A stretch of 64,000 nt of DNA from Phocoena phocoena (GCF_963924675.1 NC_089238.1:27137815-27201814), one strand, 5' to 3'; shown: positions 23,455-35,237, counted from the first letter of the stretch. A program made the numbers and translations. Notes: generated by a model from the letters alone, not told the origin.

Positions 23455-23600
23455 CTGGAAGGTATAATTCTTCCTATTTTGCTGTTTCATTGGTGACAAA
23501 ACCGTAGCTCAAAGAGGTCAGACAGCAGCCCTAGAGTCCCACTTTGGAAGGTGATGGAGTTGGAAAGGCTCCTCCACCTCCAAAGCCCTTAATCTTTACA
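23455..23600 (-). repeat. MIR fragment, antisense
   Basis: CCTATTTTGCTGTTTCATTGGTGACAAAACCGTAGCTCAAAGAGGTCAGACAGCAGCC reads as degenerate reverse MIR. Confidence 0.5.
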
Positions 23601-24590
23601 CAGCACCTGTAATCTTTCAATTAAGCCCCATCTATAGTATAAGAATTTGAGGAAATTTGATGAGCTCATGGAAGGGAACAGAGTTATAAACATTTAAGAA
23701 GGCAACGTGCAGAGGCTGGTTATGACAATAATGGTGAAAAGACAGAGCAGGCCAGCTTTACTCACTGGAGAAGAAGCCTGAGTTCGGATTATCTCCAAAA
23801 GCTCAGGTACACAGAGGGGGAGGTGAGGAAGCATCAGAACCAGAAACGCTGCACCCCTGAGGAGACAATGGGATTGAGAGGGGAGTGGGCTGGGAGAGGG
23901 TGAGTGGAATAATGATGATGGCACAGCAGTAAATGAGCATACGTTTACATATCAGCCTGATTTACAGGTTCCGCCCACTTAATTGCTTCTTTCACAAACT
24001 CTGCACATTCCATACATCATGGGAAAACATTAAAGAAAGAATCCTCATGTAAAATATTAAAGGCGAATGGTCTCTTCAAGGGACAGCCACCCACCACTTC
24101 CGAGTGTGGCCAGGTGTAGGGTCTGGACGGGGCAGAGACCTTATGTGGGAGAGACACCTCTCCCCCACCCCTCTGAAGCTAGCTGTGCCTGTGCCTTAGT
24201 CTGAAGGAATAGGGAGGGGACCCCTGGCCCTCAGCTGCAGCCCCGGTTTCTGGCCTTATTCCCATTTGCCAAGATTAATAAAGCCTCCAAACCAGGCAAA
24301 GCTTTGCACAGGAACTTTGCTTCAAGCCCAGCCCTGAAATTATGAGAAGGGACCTCACCATAAATCCCCCAAGGTGATCATAGCTTGGCATAGAGGAAAC
24401 CTTGTTGGGATGTTCAAAGACTTTAAAGATGCTGCTTAAAGAGGATTTTGGTTTACTTTAAAGAGTTGTAAAACTGTCCCTCACGTCTTAGGTTTGAGTA
24501 TCTGGGTATTGTCGACCATAAAGAGAAAGAGAAAAGTGGATCTTCTGCTTAAAACTGAAGGATGTTATTAAACTTCTTTCTGTAATCAAT
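23601..24590. other. Unique sequence, no gene called
   Basis: About 1 kb with no repeat hallmark seen. The minus frame at 23694-23924 is short and has no domain. Confidence 0.5.
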
Positions 24591-24800
24591 CGACAATGAG
24601 TTTTTACTGACCACCTACTACGTGCACTGCTCTCTTCGGCAGTATGGAGAATGAGACACGATTTCTACTTTTAAGGTGCTTTAAACTTGGGAGGAAAGGT
24701 AAAAAAATACAGGTAGCATTCAGCAGACATACAACTATTGAAGGCCTTCTATGGGTCACTCAGTGCAAGGCACAGGGTAGAGACACAGATGGATAGAGGG
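24590..24800 (-). repeat. L2 3'-end-like fragments, antisense
   Basis: TTTTTACTGACCACCTACTACGTGCACTGC and CTATTGAAGGCCTTCTATGGGTCACTCAGTGCAAGGCAC are two degenerate copies of the antisense L2 motif. Confidence 0.55.
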
Positions 24801-24804
24801 ACAA

Positions 24805-25160
24805 TGTCTTAGTTCAGGCTGCTATAATAAATTATCATAGACTGGGTGGTTTATGTACAATAGATATTTATTTTTCACAGTTCTAGAGGCTGGAAGTCAG
24901 CATGGTTGGTTTCTGGTGAGAGGCCTCTTCTGGGATGCTGGCTGCTGACTTCTCACTGTGTCCTCACGTGGCAGAAAAGGGACTAGACAACTCTCTGGGG
25001 TCTCCTTATAAGGGCGCTAATCCTGTTCATGAAGGCCTCACTCTCATGACCTAATCACCTTTAAAGGCCCAACCTCCTAACACCATCACATTGGGGGTTG
25101 GAATTTCAGCATATGAATTTTGGGAGGGGGGACACAAACATTCAGTCCATTGCAGATAGC
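24805..25160 (-). mobile_element. MLT1-type (ERVL-MaLR) solo LTR, antisense
   Basis: The reverse complement follows the MLT1 LTR from end to end: ATGGACTGAATGTTTGTGTC, AATTCATATGCTGAAATTCC, CAATGTGATGGTGTTAGGAGG, CTTATAAGGAGACCCCAGAG, GCCACGTGAGGACACAGTGAG, CAGCCTCTAGAACTGTGAAAAATAAAT, then ACCCAGTCTATGATAATTTATTATAGCAGCCTGAACTAAGACA. The length of about 355 bases and both ends agree with a solo LTR. Confidence 0.93.
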
Positions 25161-25164
25161 TATG

Positions 25165-25835
25165 GGGAGATATAACTACTGCTGTGCTGGTAAACGTTTA
25201 ACAACCTGTTCACAGGGAAGGAAAAGGATCCCTGGTTTGTAGTATTTGCTGTGGTATACATACTTGCCACATGGACACGGCCAATTTCGAGCTACCAAAG
25301 TGATGTCTCTGAAAGAAGAGTTGAGAAGAGATTGCACAGTAGGCTCTCTTTTGAGCCAGTGTGAGCTGGCTCTACCCCACGAGTGAACATAATGGAAAGC
25401 TTGATTTATGGCATGTGCAGTAAATGACTTACAGCTCAGAGGAGGAGGTCAGAGTAACCTCTCATTCAGGAAAGGGTTCTTTGGGAAATAGGAATGGGAT
25501 GTAGGCACCCAGGATGACCAAGGTTTGGAGAGGAGGAAGAAAGGCATTCTCGGCCAAAGATGTCAACAAAAGCAAAGGAACAAAGACAAGAATGGATGAA
25601 GGGTTATATGTTACTGGAAGCAGATAGAATTGGGGAGCCAGAGCACCATGAGGCCAGAGAGCAGAGAGTTTTGAAATTATGGCCTAAATTCTGTGTGCCA
25701 TCTTGGTCTAGAGAAGGAGACTGGGCACTTAGGAGGCCCACGGGGGTCTCCGTTCTGGTTCAGAAAACCAAAGCACGCACTGGTACCACAGATGTGCTCC
25801 CCATGGCACAACCAGCTCCAGGGTAATGCGACAGC
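25165..25835. other. Unique sequence, no gene called
   Basis: Open frames overlap on both strands near 25560-25868, without domains. Confidence 0.5.
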
Positions 25836-25839
25836 ACAT

Positions 25840-26110
25840 CTAATAATAATTATAATAATAGTAAACACTTATGGACATCTGTTTTGTGTCAGAAATGTAC
25901 AAACTGCTTCCCAGCTATTAGCTTATTTAATCCTCACAACCTAATGAGGTGCTAGTATTAAACCCATTTTACGGGTCAGGAATCCGAGGCACCAAAAGCT
26001 TAGGTAATTGTCTGGACTCCCTTGCCTGGGATCACATAGCTCGTAATGACAAAAAAGAAGATTTGACCCCAGGCAGTTTGGCTGTGAGCCTTTACTCTTA
26101 ACCACTCTGC
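25840..26110 (-). repeat. MIR SINE, antisense, nearly complete
   Basis: TAATAATAATTATAATAATAGTAAACACTTATGG, GCTTATTTAATCCTCACAACCTAATGAGG, CCCATTTTACGGGTCAGGAATCCGAGG, GGGATCACATAGCTCGTAATGAC and CTTAACCACTCTGC are reverse MIR. Confidence 0.9.
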
Positions 26111-26398
26111 TTTTTCTTTTTTTCTTTTATTTTCCTTTCTTTTTTCTTTTCTTTCTGTCTAAACTTCTAAAATTTTAAACATATCTTAAACAGTGAACCC
26201 TCATACCTATTACTTAGCTTTAGCAATCATTACTTTATAGTCAATCTCATTTCACCCTACTCTTTCCCATTCCCCAATTATTTTGAAACAAATCCCAGGC
26301 ATATGTAATTTGATTCATAAATATTTCAGTATGTATCTATAAAGTATAAGGACTCATAAAACACACACACAATTCTGCTCTTACATTCAGAATTAACA

Positions 26399-26401
<3 letters not shown>

Positions 26402-26436
<35 letters not shown>

Positions 26437-26624
26437 GGTACGCAGGCCTCTCATTGTTGTGGCCTCTCCTGTTGGAGCACAGGCTCTGGACGTGCAGGCT
26501 CAGCGGCCGTGGCTCACGGGCCTAGCCGCTCCGCGGCATGTGGGATCTTCCCGGACCGGGGCACGAACTTGTGTCCCCTGCATCGGCAGGCGGACTCTCA
26601 ACCACTGCGCCACCAGGGAAGCGC
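26402..26624 (-). mobile_element. CHR-2-type tRNA-derived SINE, antisense
   Basis: A 33-base T run (26402-26434) is followed by the reverse complement of the CHR SINE ending ACCAGGGAAGCGC. It sits in the left target-site repeat of the neighbouring CHR-1-like SINE (AACAATGATTTTT at 26394, AACGATTTTTAA at 26625). Confidence 0.95.
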
Positions 26625-26636
26625 AACGATTTTTAA

Positions 26637-26977
26637 AAATAAATTTATCTATTTATTTATTTTTGGCTGTGTTGGGTCTTCGTTGCTGCGCGCAGGCTTT
26701 CTCTAGTTGCGGTGAGCGGGGGCTATTCTTCGTTGTGGTGCGCGGGCTTCTCAATGTGGTGGCTTCTCTTGTTGCGGAGCACGGGCTCTAGGTACACGGG
26801 CTTCAGTAGTGTGGCACGCGGGCTCAGTAGTTGTGGTTTGTGGGCTCTAGAGTGCAGGATCGGTAGCTGTGGTGCATGGGCTCTGCAGCATGTGGGATCT
26901 TCCCGGACGAGGGCTCAAACCCATGGCCCCTGCATTGGCAGGCGGATTCTTAAGCACTGTGCCACCAGGGAAGTCCC
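26637..26977 (-). mobile_element. CHR-1-type longer tRNA-derived SINE, antisense
   Basis: After a short T/A-rich tail (ATTTATTTATTTTTGGCTGTGTTGGG) it reads GTCTTCGTTGCTGCGCGCAGGC, repeated GCGGGCTTCTC/GGGCTCTAG/GGGCTCAGTAGTTG words, and ends GTGCCACCAGGGAAGTCCCC. This longer form with repeated GGGCTC units is the older CHR-1 family shared by cetaceans, hippos and ruminants. Its right target-site repeat AACAATGATTTTTAA is at 26979. Confidence 0.93.
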
Positions 26978-27679
26978 CAACAATGATTTTTAATTACAGT
27001 CAATATCCAGTCAGTCGTCATATTTCTCCAATTATCTCATAAATACTGCATAAAAGTAAATAAGTTTCTCTTTAAGTTTGGATCCAAGCAACATTCATAC
27101 ATGGTATTTGATTGCTCCTTCTGTCTCTTTTAAACTCCTTTTTTTAATGATACAATTTATTTGCAGAAGAAACCATTTGTCCTGTGTGTTTCCCACAATT
27201 TGGATCTTGCTATTTATGTTCTCATGCTGTTTTTGAACATTTTCTCTGCTCCCTGCATTTCTAGTAAATTGGTAATTATTTCTAGAGGCTTGATCAGATT
27301 AAATTTTTTCAGTAAAGATTTATACACAGTAAAACCTAAATTTAGCATAAAAATTAACTTTGAGCTTCCTGGTTGCCAAGGCAAAGAAATCAAAAGAAGT
27401 TACATAGTGCATGTTACACAATTAACAGGAAACACAGCAGATCACTAGGAAACAAGGTTTTTCAGAGCTTTAATCTCTAAAAGTAATTTATAATGCAGAA
27501 GTTTAAAGGGACATTGAAAAATAAATGAACTATATTTTAAGAGCATTTTACTAAAATTTCAGGGACTCTTTCATTATTTTTTTTTTAACTTCATCCATTT
27601 CCCACACTGCCTACCCCTGCCTCTGGAAACCACCATTTTGTTCTCTGTATCTATGAAGATTCAATTAAAAAACAAAACA

Positions 27680-28405
27680 AAACATTGTCAAGGTTACTTC
27701 TTAGGAAATGTATTCTTCCAATAGGAGGCACCTAAAATCAGGTGTCTTTCTTTCTGTGATCTTAGCAGCCAGTGATAATTATTACCTGGGCCCATTACCT
27801 CATTAGGGGCCACAGAATGGTGATCTTCTAATTCTATCATTCCTCTTTCATTTGTTCCAGAAGCTGTAATACTTCTATAAAGAGAAATTTCCTTTTACTA
27901 TTAATTATTAACTATCTGATTACCTTAATGAACAGTTTATAGATGAAATGCAGGACAATTGCTTAATTATTTTCTTTACTATTTTTCAAAATAATGTGTT
28001 TCCTGTCAATATCCAAAGATGAGTGAGACCTTTGTTGTTATTGCTGTCTATGTTGAGTTGTTTTTATATCATTATGATCTCATGGATTTGTAAGTATGTG
28101 TAATCTATTTCAATCTGTTATACTTGCTATGCATTTAATGTTCCAATTATCCCATTTTTTGGCCAGTGGGAATCTTCTGAGTTCTCTGGCTTCTGAGTCG
28201 TTTTGACATAATCTCAGTAGTCGTTTATATCTTTTTTGCTTTCTGGAATGACAAAATATTCCAGGCTTGCCTTGTACATTTCCCCCTAAGACCTGGAATC
28301 AGCCATTTCTTCAGTGGAAATGGTATTTAGAGACTATACTCTCGGAGCTAGTGATGTCTTACACTGCTTTTATCAGAAGACAAACAATGGTGTGAAAACA
28401 CCAAG
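27680..28405. other. AT-rich sequence, no feature recognised
   Basis: Possibly further decayed L1 sequence, but I cannot support a boundary. Confidence 0.4.
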
Positions 28406-28410
28406 TTGCA

Positions 28411-28500
28411 GGTGAGTCCAAAAAAATTTCTATTGGGCTTAGTTTCTGCTAGTTGAAGCAAAGAAGGAATGCCCAATAGATAAATTTTCAGGTTGACCAA
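28411..28500. mobile_element. Candidate small palindromic DNA transposon (MITE-like)
   Basis: Two arms of about 30 bases face each other. The left arm GGTGAGTCCAAAAAAATTTC-TATTGGGC starts at 28411. The right arm, read on the minus strand from 28498, is GGTCAACCTGAAAATTTATC-TATTGGGC. The inner 10 bases, TCTATTGGGC, are perfect. The arms enclose about 30 bases. Size and layout resemble mariner-type MITEs of about 80-90 bases. There is no coding capacity. Flanking TA duplication is not clear, so the class is an inference. Confidence 0.5.
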
Positions 28501-28504
28501 GTTT

Positions 28505-28990
28505 TCATAATTTGTCCTTCCCTTATTTTATCCCTAGGCCCTCATGAAAAACAAGACAAAACAAACACACACTAACAAAAATAAAATAAAATTTCCCTGG
28601 GAAGCACTATTAATATCAAAAGTCAAATGTGTGAAATTTTGTTTTGCTATCCCTGCCCCTTAAAAAGGAAACAGAAACTAACCAACCCCTTGATTGCATT
28701 AGTAGTGACCCTAGAGCTGTCTCTGTTAATTTGGGATGTACCGAAAGGACTGAGAAAAATATTTTCAATTTTCTCTAAATATTCTTTTAAATATTCTCTA
28801 AAAAGACTCATTCTCTAGAGTTTTAGAGTGTTGATCTTTCAGTGTATACTGTTGTTACTAAAATGTCTTCTAAAGATACCTCTTAGCTCAATTTCTAAAA
28901 TGCAGTATGCCCACAAACCTTCAAAAGCTCTGAGAGAATTGACTGCCTCATGTTGGTGTTTCTTAAACACATAGTCTAGGCAAATCTTCC
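28505..28990. other. Unique sequence, no feature recognised
   Basis: No repeat hallmark. The short frame at 28627-28818 is domain-less. Confidence 0.45.
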
Positions 28991-28994
28991 TTAC

Positions 28995-29520
28995 ACAAAT
29001 ATCTTCCACTTCAGGAAGGTAAGAGATGGTGCTGAGCTGTCCACCAAAGTCTTTGTTTTCTGTTCTTCCTGGGAAGACAGCAAACCTACATTTCTCAGTC
29101 TCCCATTAAAGTTAGGCAAGGCCAAATAATAAAACTCTCATCAATGGAACACGGCAGGATGTGATATGAGTCACTTCCAGGCTTGGCCCATAAAACCTTC
29201 CTCTATGGGCTCCTCTATGCTCTCATCTGCTTCTGGCTGGATGCAAGAGCACCGCTATCACAAAATCGTACACAATGGGTTGAAAATGAAAGAGGCTCCA
29301 TCAGCCTGAATTCCTGCATGTCTGCATGGAAGAGAGCTGCCCTCTTTCACCCAAGAATGCGTACCCTGGTCTACACAGGGAACACTATACTTCTACTAAG
29401 TTCGAGCCCATATATATATATATATATATATATAAATATATATAAATATATAAAACTATCTCTCTCTCTATGTATATATATATAAAACTGGGTCTATTTG
29501 TTACAGCAGCTAGCATTATC
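28995..29520 (+). mobile_element. Old LTR remnant, with an AT microsatellite inside
   Basis: ATGTGATATGAGTCACTTCCAGGCTTGGCCCATAAAACCTTCC, CTTCTGGCTGGATGCAAG, GGTTGAAAATGAAAGAGGC and TATTTGTTACAGCAGCTAGCATTATCTAACTA are the same LTR plan as at 23030-23425. A TA-rich microsatellite interrupts it at 29409-29486. Confidence 0.65.
29409..29486. repeat. (TA)n / TATAAA microsatellite
   Basis: A pure TA run at about 29410-29432, then ATATATAAATATATAAA units, a (CT)n patch near 29459 and more TA. The apparent 100-residue frame ending in alternating I/Y residues is an artefact of it. Confidence 0.95.
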
Positions 29521-29814
29521 TAACTACACCAAGAGTCCCTATATCAAAAGGGAGCAACTCTCTAAAGGCCAGATGCTCTGGGCTCATGTGATTCCTGTTC
29601 ATGCTGTCCAATGGTTCTTTAAAAACCTCTTAAAGTTTCAAGCACATTAAGTAGGTTTATATTTTCTACTCCTAAGATCAAATTGCTTGGGAGAATGAAA
29701 TTAAGCTTATGGAAGTATGCCCTCCCCTACAAATATGCATAGCCAGTATACAATTGTAGTTCAAAAAATAATACCTTAATTAAAAACAAAAACGAACAAA
29801 CAAAAACGAAAGCG

Positions 29815-30015
29815 AACTCTTTAGTGAGATTGCCGGGTGCCTGGGTTCATATGGCCAGCTCCAAATTTTACTACCTTCAGACTCAGGAGAAAAATCTTTC
29901 TGTCTTGGTTTTCTCATGTGTAAAATGGTACTGAAGTTTTGCATTAATTCATAGAAAGTACTTAGATCAGTGCCTGGCACATCATACATGCTCAATAAAA
30001 GCTAGCTACCATTTT
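29815..30015 (+). repeat. MIR SINE
   Basis: GGGTGCCTGGGTTCATATGGCCAGCTCCAAATTTTACTACC, TTGGTTTTCTCATGTGTAAAATGGTACTG, and CTTAGATCAGTGCCTGGCACATCATACATGCTCAATAAAAGCTAGC are sense MIR to its right end. Confidence 0.9.
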
Positions 30016-30034
30016 TGAAAATCCATCCACTAAT

Positions 30035-30195
30035 TAATTTATCTAATAAGTATTGTATTGCATGCCTCCTGTGATCAATCCCTTTTGTTGGCACTGGGGT
30101 TTTAGAGGAATGAGTGTAGGATGGGGGGAGATCCAGACAAGATCCAGACAAGTCTCATTCACTTACTCATTCTTTCATTCATCAAATCATAGAAA
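30035..30195 (-). repeat. L2 3'-end-like fragment, antisense
   Basis: AATAAGTATTGTATTGCATGCCTCCTGTG...GCACTGGGGTTTTAGAGGAATGAG and a nearby ATTCACTTACTCATTCTTTCATTCATC patch suggest a decayed L2 end. Confidence 0.5.
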
Positions 30196-30199
30196 TACA

Positions 30200-32125
30200 T
30201 GTAATGCATGGAACTACACCCCATGGCTGGGGCTGAGGGAAGAAAAGATGAATAAATTATTTTAAACTTATTTTCCAGGCATGCCTGGAAAAGGGAGTTC
30301 CTAAGCACCTTCCAAGGAAGCATGAAACAATTGGAATTCAGATATCTATTGCTTTTTCCTATCAATCCAGCAACAAACAAACCTTCTGCTACCTTGTCTC
30401 TAGAACTGGCTATTTCAGGGTGCCAAATTCAGTGCCTACCAAGGGACCGGGCAGGTACTTCAATGATTAAAATCAACTGTCCTAAACAATGGGCCTGCAT
30501 TTAAATACCCTCCAATGTGCAGGATGAAGCTGGCTGCCATGTGGGAAGGTGGGCCCAGCTTGCTAGTTCTTCTAATTTTTCAAGAGGAAATCTTCACACA
30601 GTTGTTCCCATGGTCAGGGGGAAAAAATCTAGCAACTATTCTATAAACCCAGGTTTTTTATGTGAAAACATAATGTTTAAGTATTTACAAATTCTTTTAA
30701 AAATATTTTTTAACTGTGCACATCCACCAAAACCCAACTGTGGGCCAAACCTGGCACGTGGGCCCTCAGCTTCAGAACTCTGGTGTGTTTACTGGAGAGG
30801 AGTTAAGGGGGATTCTGGCAGATGGAGAGTGAGAGTCACTAGTGGCAAGTCTTTCACTGAAAAGAAAACAAAACAACAATGGGGAGGGGTCCTGGGCTCT
30901 GGGAAGGAAGCCATCCCACTCCCCCTTCGTGCAGGAAGCAGCCAGCATGCCCGGGGAGCCTAGCTACACAAGGGCACCCTTAATCATCGGCATGCCCTGT
31001 CAATCGGCAATTTTCTCAGAGGCAAGAACCCTTCCAAGCCATTTTACCAATACGAATATTGTCCAAGTGATGACTGGGGAGAATACACAAACAGACTGCA
31101 ATAAAATCAAAAAGAACTTTTGAAAGAAACAGTATATTGGAAGGATTCATTACAGAAGTTCAAATAAAGGCCCATATGTTTCCCTCCTTTTTATGGTGGA
31201 TTATACCGAGTGCCTGTAATAAAATGAGAGCAGTGACGGGGGTGGAGAGGGACTTGCTTGTTGAGGCAAAGGATAAGATCCAAACAGCAGATAAATAACC
31301 AAGATATCTTTATGATTATATAGGCACATGCCTCCTGAACCAGCAGAAGTTTCCTTGCTGATACACATTTGCAATGATGTTTTAATTAACACTGGCTGGC
31401 TGTGATAAGAGATGAATAGTTTGCCTGTCTTTATTTTCTGTCCATTTCCCCACCCCCTTCACCCCTTTTGTCTTTAAGTAAACTTATGAATTTGGACCCC
31501 CTGGATATGTCTCTCTCGAACTTTATTGTTTAGAATCAAAAGTCCCTTGTGATTTCCAGGTTGACTGAAGGTTACATGGCAATGATATAAGAACTTACCC
31601 AGAAGTTGTGTTTCCTTATAATTTAGGAGAATTACATTTATTTTCAGAGTCTGTCCTAGGCTGTATACAACGTAAAATTTTATTTTATCTTTAAGATAAC
31701 AAATTTTCCTATAAATCCCAGAACACATTGGCTGTTCTAGACAAGTTTTGGGGGGTCTGAAGGGATAAAGAGAAAAGGAGGAAATTTTTCATACACACTC
31801 ATGCATATACAATGACGCTCGGGTTTAAATTACATCGCAGCATATACACTAATGCCCTTTTAATTCATGCTTTGTCCTACAAGCCTTGGTCAACTGGAGA
31901 TGATGCCAAAGGCTTAGAATGTACAGTTCAGGCTTTCTGAAGGATAAGGAAAGGCTAAAGTTGGTTGCATCTTGAAAAATTGGAGGATTAATGAATTTAC
32001 TTTTGTAAAGGAAGAAAGCATCCTTCCTTCTTAATTTTATCTTCCAAGAAGCCCTGGATGAATTCAATATGAAATGTTGTTGAGCATGAAAGTTTTAAGA
32101 ACTTACACGTAACAGGGTGTACACA
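30200..32125. other. Unique sequence, no gene called
   Basis: About 1.9 kb. The longest frame (30517-30963, 148 residues) has no recognisable domain, no exon context and overlaps another frame (30842-31123). I read it as non-coding. Confidence 0.5.
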
Positions 32126-32130
32126 TTTAT

Positions 32131-32202
32131 AGAGAAAGAAAGAAAGGAAGGAAGGGAGGGAGGGAGGGAGGGAGGAAGGAAGGAAGGAAGGGAGAAAGAA
32201 AC
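32131..32202. repeat. (GAAA)n/(GGAA)n/(GGGA)n purine tract
   Basis: About 70 bases of the plus strand are pure purine (AGAAAGAAAGGAAGG...GGGAGGGAGGG...GGAAGGAAGGG), an imperfect mirror-like polypurine tract. Confidence 0.95.
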
Positions 32203-32204
32203 AA

Positions 32205-33845
32205 GTCACTGTTAGCTAAGGATGTATGTGATGTTGCCATGGTCTTTTGCGAACCACCTTTAAGGTTTTCGTCTCTTTCTTCCCTTCTCTTTCTGGTTAA
32301 CCTTAAGTTTAAGCCCTAATAAAATACAAGTTTATGGGGATCAAGCTTGTCACCAGCTTTTCATTACTGTCAGTTTCTCTTCAGTTTCATCTAACTCAGT
32401 TTGGGGCATTTAAAAATGTTTTATCACATTCGCTAGAGACGTTTTGTGTAGTCACCACCAAGCCCAATAATGACCGTTTTGAAATAAAGCAAAACCTAAG
32501 ACTAAGATTGGGGACTAGGATACAGGTAGCACTTTAGAATAAGAGTCTTTGCTGGGCCTCAGACCCTCATGTTTTAATCAGGAAAAGCGGGTGGCAGGTC
32601 ACAAAGATTAGGTTTAACCTTCCTGATATACATCAGATCTCTTGCCCTTTCAACCTTCCAGCAGTGTGAGGAGGCATTCTTTCTGAAACCCATAAATTAG
32701 AGGCCAAGGTTTCTTTGCAAAGTGTAATGACAAGATGACAGAATCCCCATGAAGTCTAACTCTTTTCCCTAGACATGAGATTTTTATTTATTTTCTTTGG
32801 AACGTTAAGCCATGATCAGTGGGTCAGTGGGAGTCCTGCATGCTTTTTTTTTTTTTTTTTTTTTTGATGAAAATGTGCTCTGGTCATGAGTGCATTCAGC
32901 TAAGATTTAAGACCCCCCAAATCCCAAATGACTCTTCCTCGTTTACATGCTTGTTTCAAAACCCACTAAGTAACTTATTTAGGTTCTGAAAGTTATATAC
33001 AATATAAATCCATCCAGGCTGATGTAAAAAAACCCAGGAGCTATAAAGCTGGTTTCTATATTGTTTGGACATAATACTGTTCTCAAGTGAAATCATAAGG
33101 GAATAGGGCACTTAAAATAGGGTGTCACATTTCAAGGTAATAAATAGCAGATTGATTCTACCTCCCAATTGATCCTGCAGTTTACTTATACATAAGATGG
33201 AAAATAAAGAACCAAAGCCACTGTGATTTACTTTGTAGAAATGAGACACTCAGTATTAGCTTAAGTGAACGCAAAGGCTGGCTCTGACAATTTATTACAG
33301 GCTCAGTCCAAATGTAGTTTGGATCAAGTTGCACTACTGGCACACACATTTTGCCATGCTTTTAGCATCTCTAGAGTTAAACTCATTTTAGGTCTCTTTA
33401 TTTCCTAACATACATTTCATCGTGGTCTTCAAACTAGCCTTGCCATCCAACAACAGATAAAAGGGAAATTCGCTCCCTTTCTTTGCTGAACATAGACTAT
33501 GTTAAATAATGGGACACCATCTTACCCCTCTCTATGCAGGGGTGGTCTCTAGTATTTAGAAATTGCGATGTGGTCTAGCTGTTTATTTTTGCAGTCCCCT
33601 TCAATCTTTTTCTCCTTTTCAAGCACAATGTCTTACAACGTAGTTATCTTGTATTATGAATTGAAAACATGTTTATTTCAAGAATGTTTGGGGAATTGTC
33701 CAACATCTTTTGGGGCACCCGTAATCACTATTTTGGAATTATAAGACTTAACCCTGGCTCCTGTCCAGCTGATGCATCATTGAAGGTATCGATAGCTTTA
33801 GTTCATCCTGGAAAAAAACTCCTGAATCATAATTATAAGGAAACT
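32205..33845. other. Unique sequence with one T run
   Basis: The only notable element is a 21-base T run at 32845-32865. No exon or repeat family was recognised. Confidence 0.5.
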
Positions 33846-33849
33846 CAAT

Positions 33850-34075
33850 TTTTTGAACTCTCACAATATGCCATAAACTATGACAAGTGCTTGTCAATTC
33901 TTGTCAAATACAGTGTTGTCAATTCTCACAACAGTCACATGACGTAGTTTCTAATATCATCCCTATTTTCAGAACAGGAAACAGAGGCTTAGAGAGGTCA
34001 AGCAACAGAGTAAGGAATTCAAACCCAAGACTGTCTGACTTCAGAGCCCATGATCTTGATCAGCATGGTACAATA
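33850..34075 (-). repeat. MIR fragment, antisense
   Basis: TCAATTCTCACAACAGTCACATGACGTAG, CATCCCTATTTTCAGAACAGGAAACAGAGGCTTAGAGAGGTCAAG and CCAAGACTGTCTGACTTCAGAGCCCATG are reverse MIR. TTGTCAATTC repeats three times just upstream (33892-33920), a small local slippage. Confidence 0.85.
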
Positions 34076-34079
34076 CCTT

Positions 34080-34719
34080 CAAGCAGGGCACACTGATACT
34101 GTCCCTGTTCCTAAATTACTAAAAACTACAAATTCCTTGTGGAGCCACTGTTCTTAATTCTCTACTAATATGTTTCATTGAATCAAATTACCCACTTCAA
34201 ACATGAAGCTGGTGTGAGGGCTCAAGATATTGGTTTAAAATTCCTATTCTCCTGTATTACCTCCCCTTTTGTTTATTTAGTGCCATAATAGGGTATTTCA
34301 ATTTTTTTTCTAATCAATACAATTTTTTACAACTTTGGGAGCTCTTTCTGCCTGCTAATGGACAGCAAAATCTGTTTCAGAACCTAAAAGCTTCCCTATT
34401 CACAGCACAGATATGTCTTCCCCTAGGCATTAGAGAGTTAAGTTATAAAAGGCGAGCATAGCGTACTTGAAACCTTAAAGTAAAAACTAGACATATTATC
34501 CAGGAAGTCTGAGAGTTGAGTTTTTCTCCTAATTTTTTTGGCAAATGAGAATACATGAGCATGCATCAGTGAAATAATTTAATCTCACACATTAAAAAGT
34601 ATTTTACAGTGTAGTGCAACAGACACTTTCAGAAGAGATAGAAGAATCAGAGTCTGAAAGGCTGCCTGCTTCCAGAAGTATGGTGGAATCAATTATTCAC
34701 TGTATATATGCACAAATGA

Positions 34720-34720
<1 letters not shown>
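34080..34720. other. Unique sequence, no feature recognised
   Basis: No repeat or coding signal identified. Confidence 0.45.

Positions 34721-34721
<1 letters not shown>

Positions 34722-34767
<46 letters not shown>
34722..34767. repeat. (CA)n microsatellite
   Basis: About 20 uninterrupted AC units preceded by ACACATACAC. Confidence 0.97.
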
Positions 34768-35237
34768 CTATAAACACACACAAAAGGATGCTCACATTGA
34801 AATTTTAAAAAACTGTGCTGAAAAAAATCAGGGGGAAACTCCTCATATTTTTAAATGAATTACTGACATTCCTTCTTTTAAAAAGTAAAGATTCCCAGAG
34901 AGAAGAAAACAAAAGGGAAAGAGGGATCTAAAGAGGAAAGGTAGTACTCAATCTGGCTTTTTCCTTTTAAATGGCTACAGAAGACACAAGGCATGAAAGA
35001 CAAGGGGACATCAAAACACCATATCCTTACTGGAAGGGTAAAATAGAAGTGCTCTCTGTATACATGTGCTACATCTGGAAACATCAAGGAAACTGAACAG
35101 GATTGCTCCACTTTGAGAATGGATAAAGAGGATTTTTAATCATGAAACTTGTCTCATTGTTGTCCAAAAGTCCCTCAGGCTGAGAACTTGTTTTAAATTG
35201 ATCCCGAGTTTATGGAGCCCCCAGACAACTGGCCGAG

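Larger units (their letters stand above)
26155..27660 (-). mobile_element. Old L1M fragments, antisense, split by two SINEs
   Basis: CTTTAGCAATCATTACTTTATAGTCAATC, GAAACAAATCCCAGGCATATG before the SINEs, and GTCAATATCCAGTCAGTCGTCATATTTCTCCAATTATCTCATAA, TTGCAGAAGAAACCATTTGTCCTGTG after them, belong to one antisense L1M-like segment. A second piece near 27590-27660 (ACTGCCTACCCCTGCCTCTGGAAACCACC) looks like another antisense L1 part. Confidence 0.6.

Noticed and set aside
29183..29485. 100-residue frame with a signal-peptide-like start
   Set aside because: It lies inside an old LTR and ends in a TA microsatellite.
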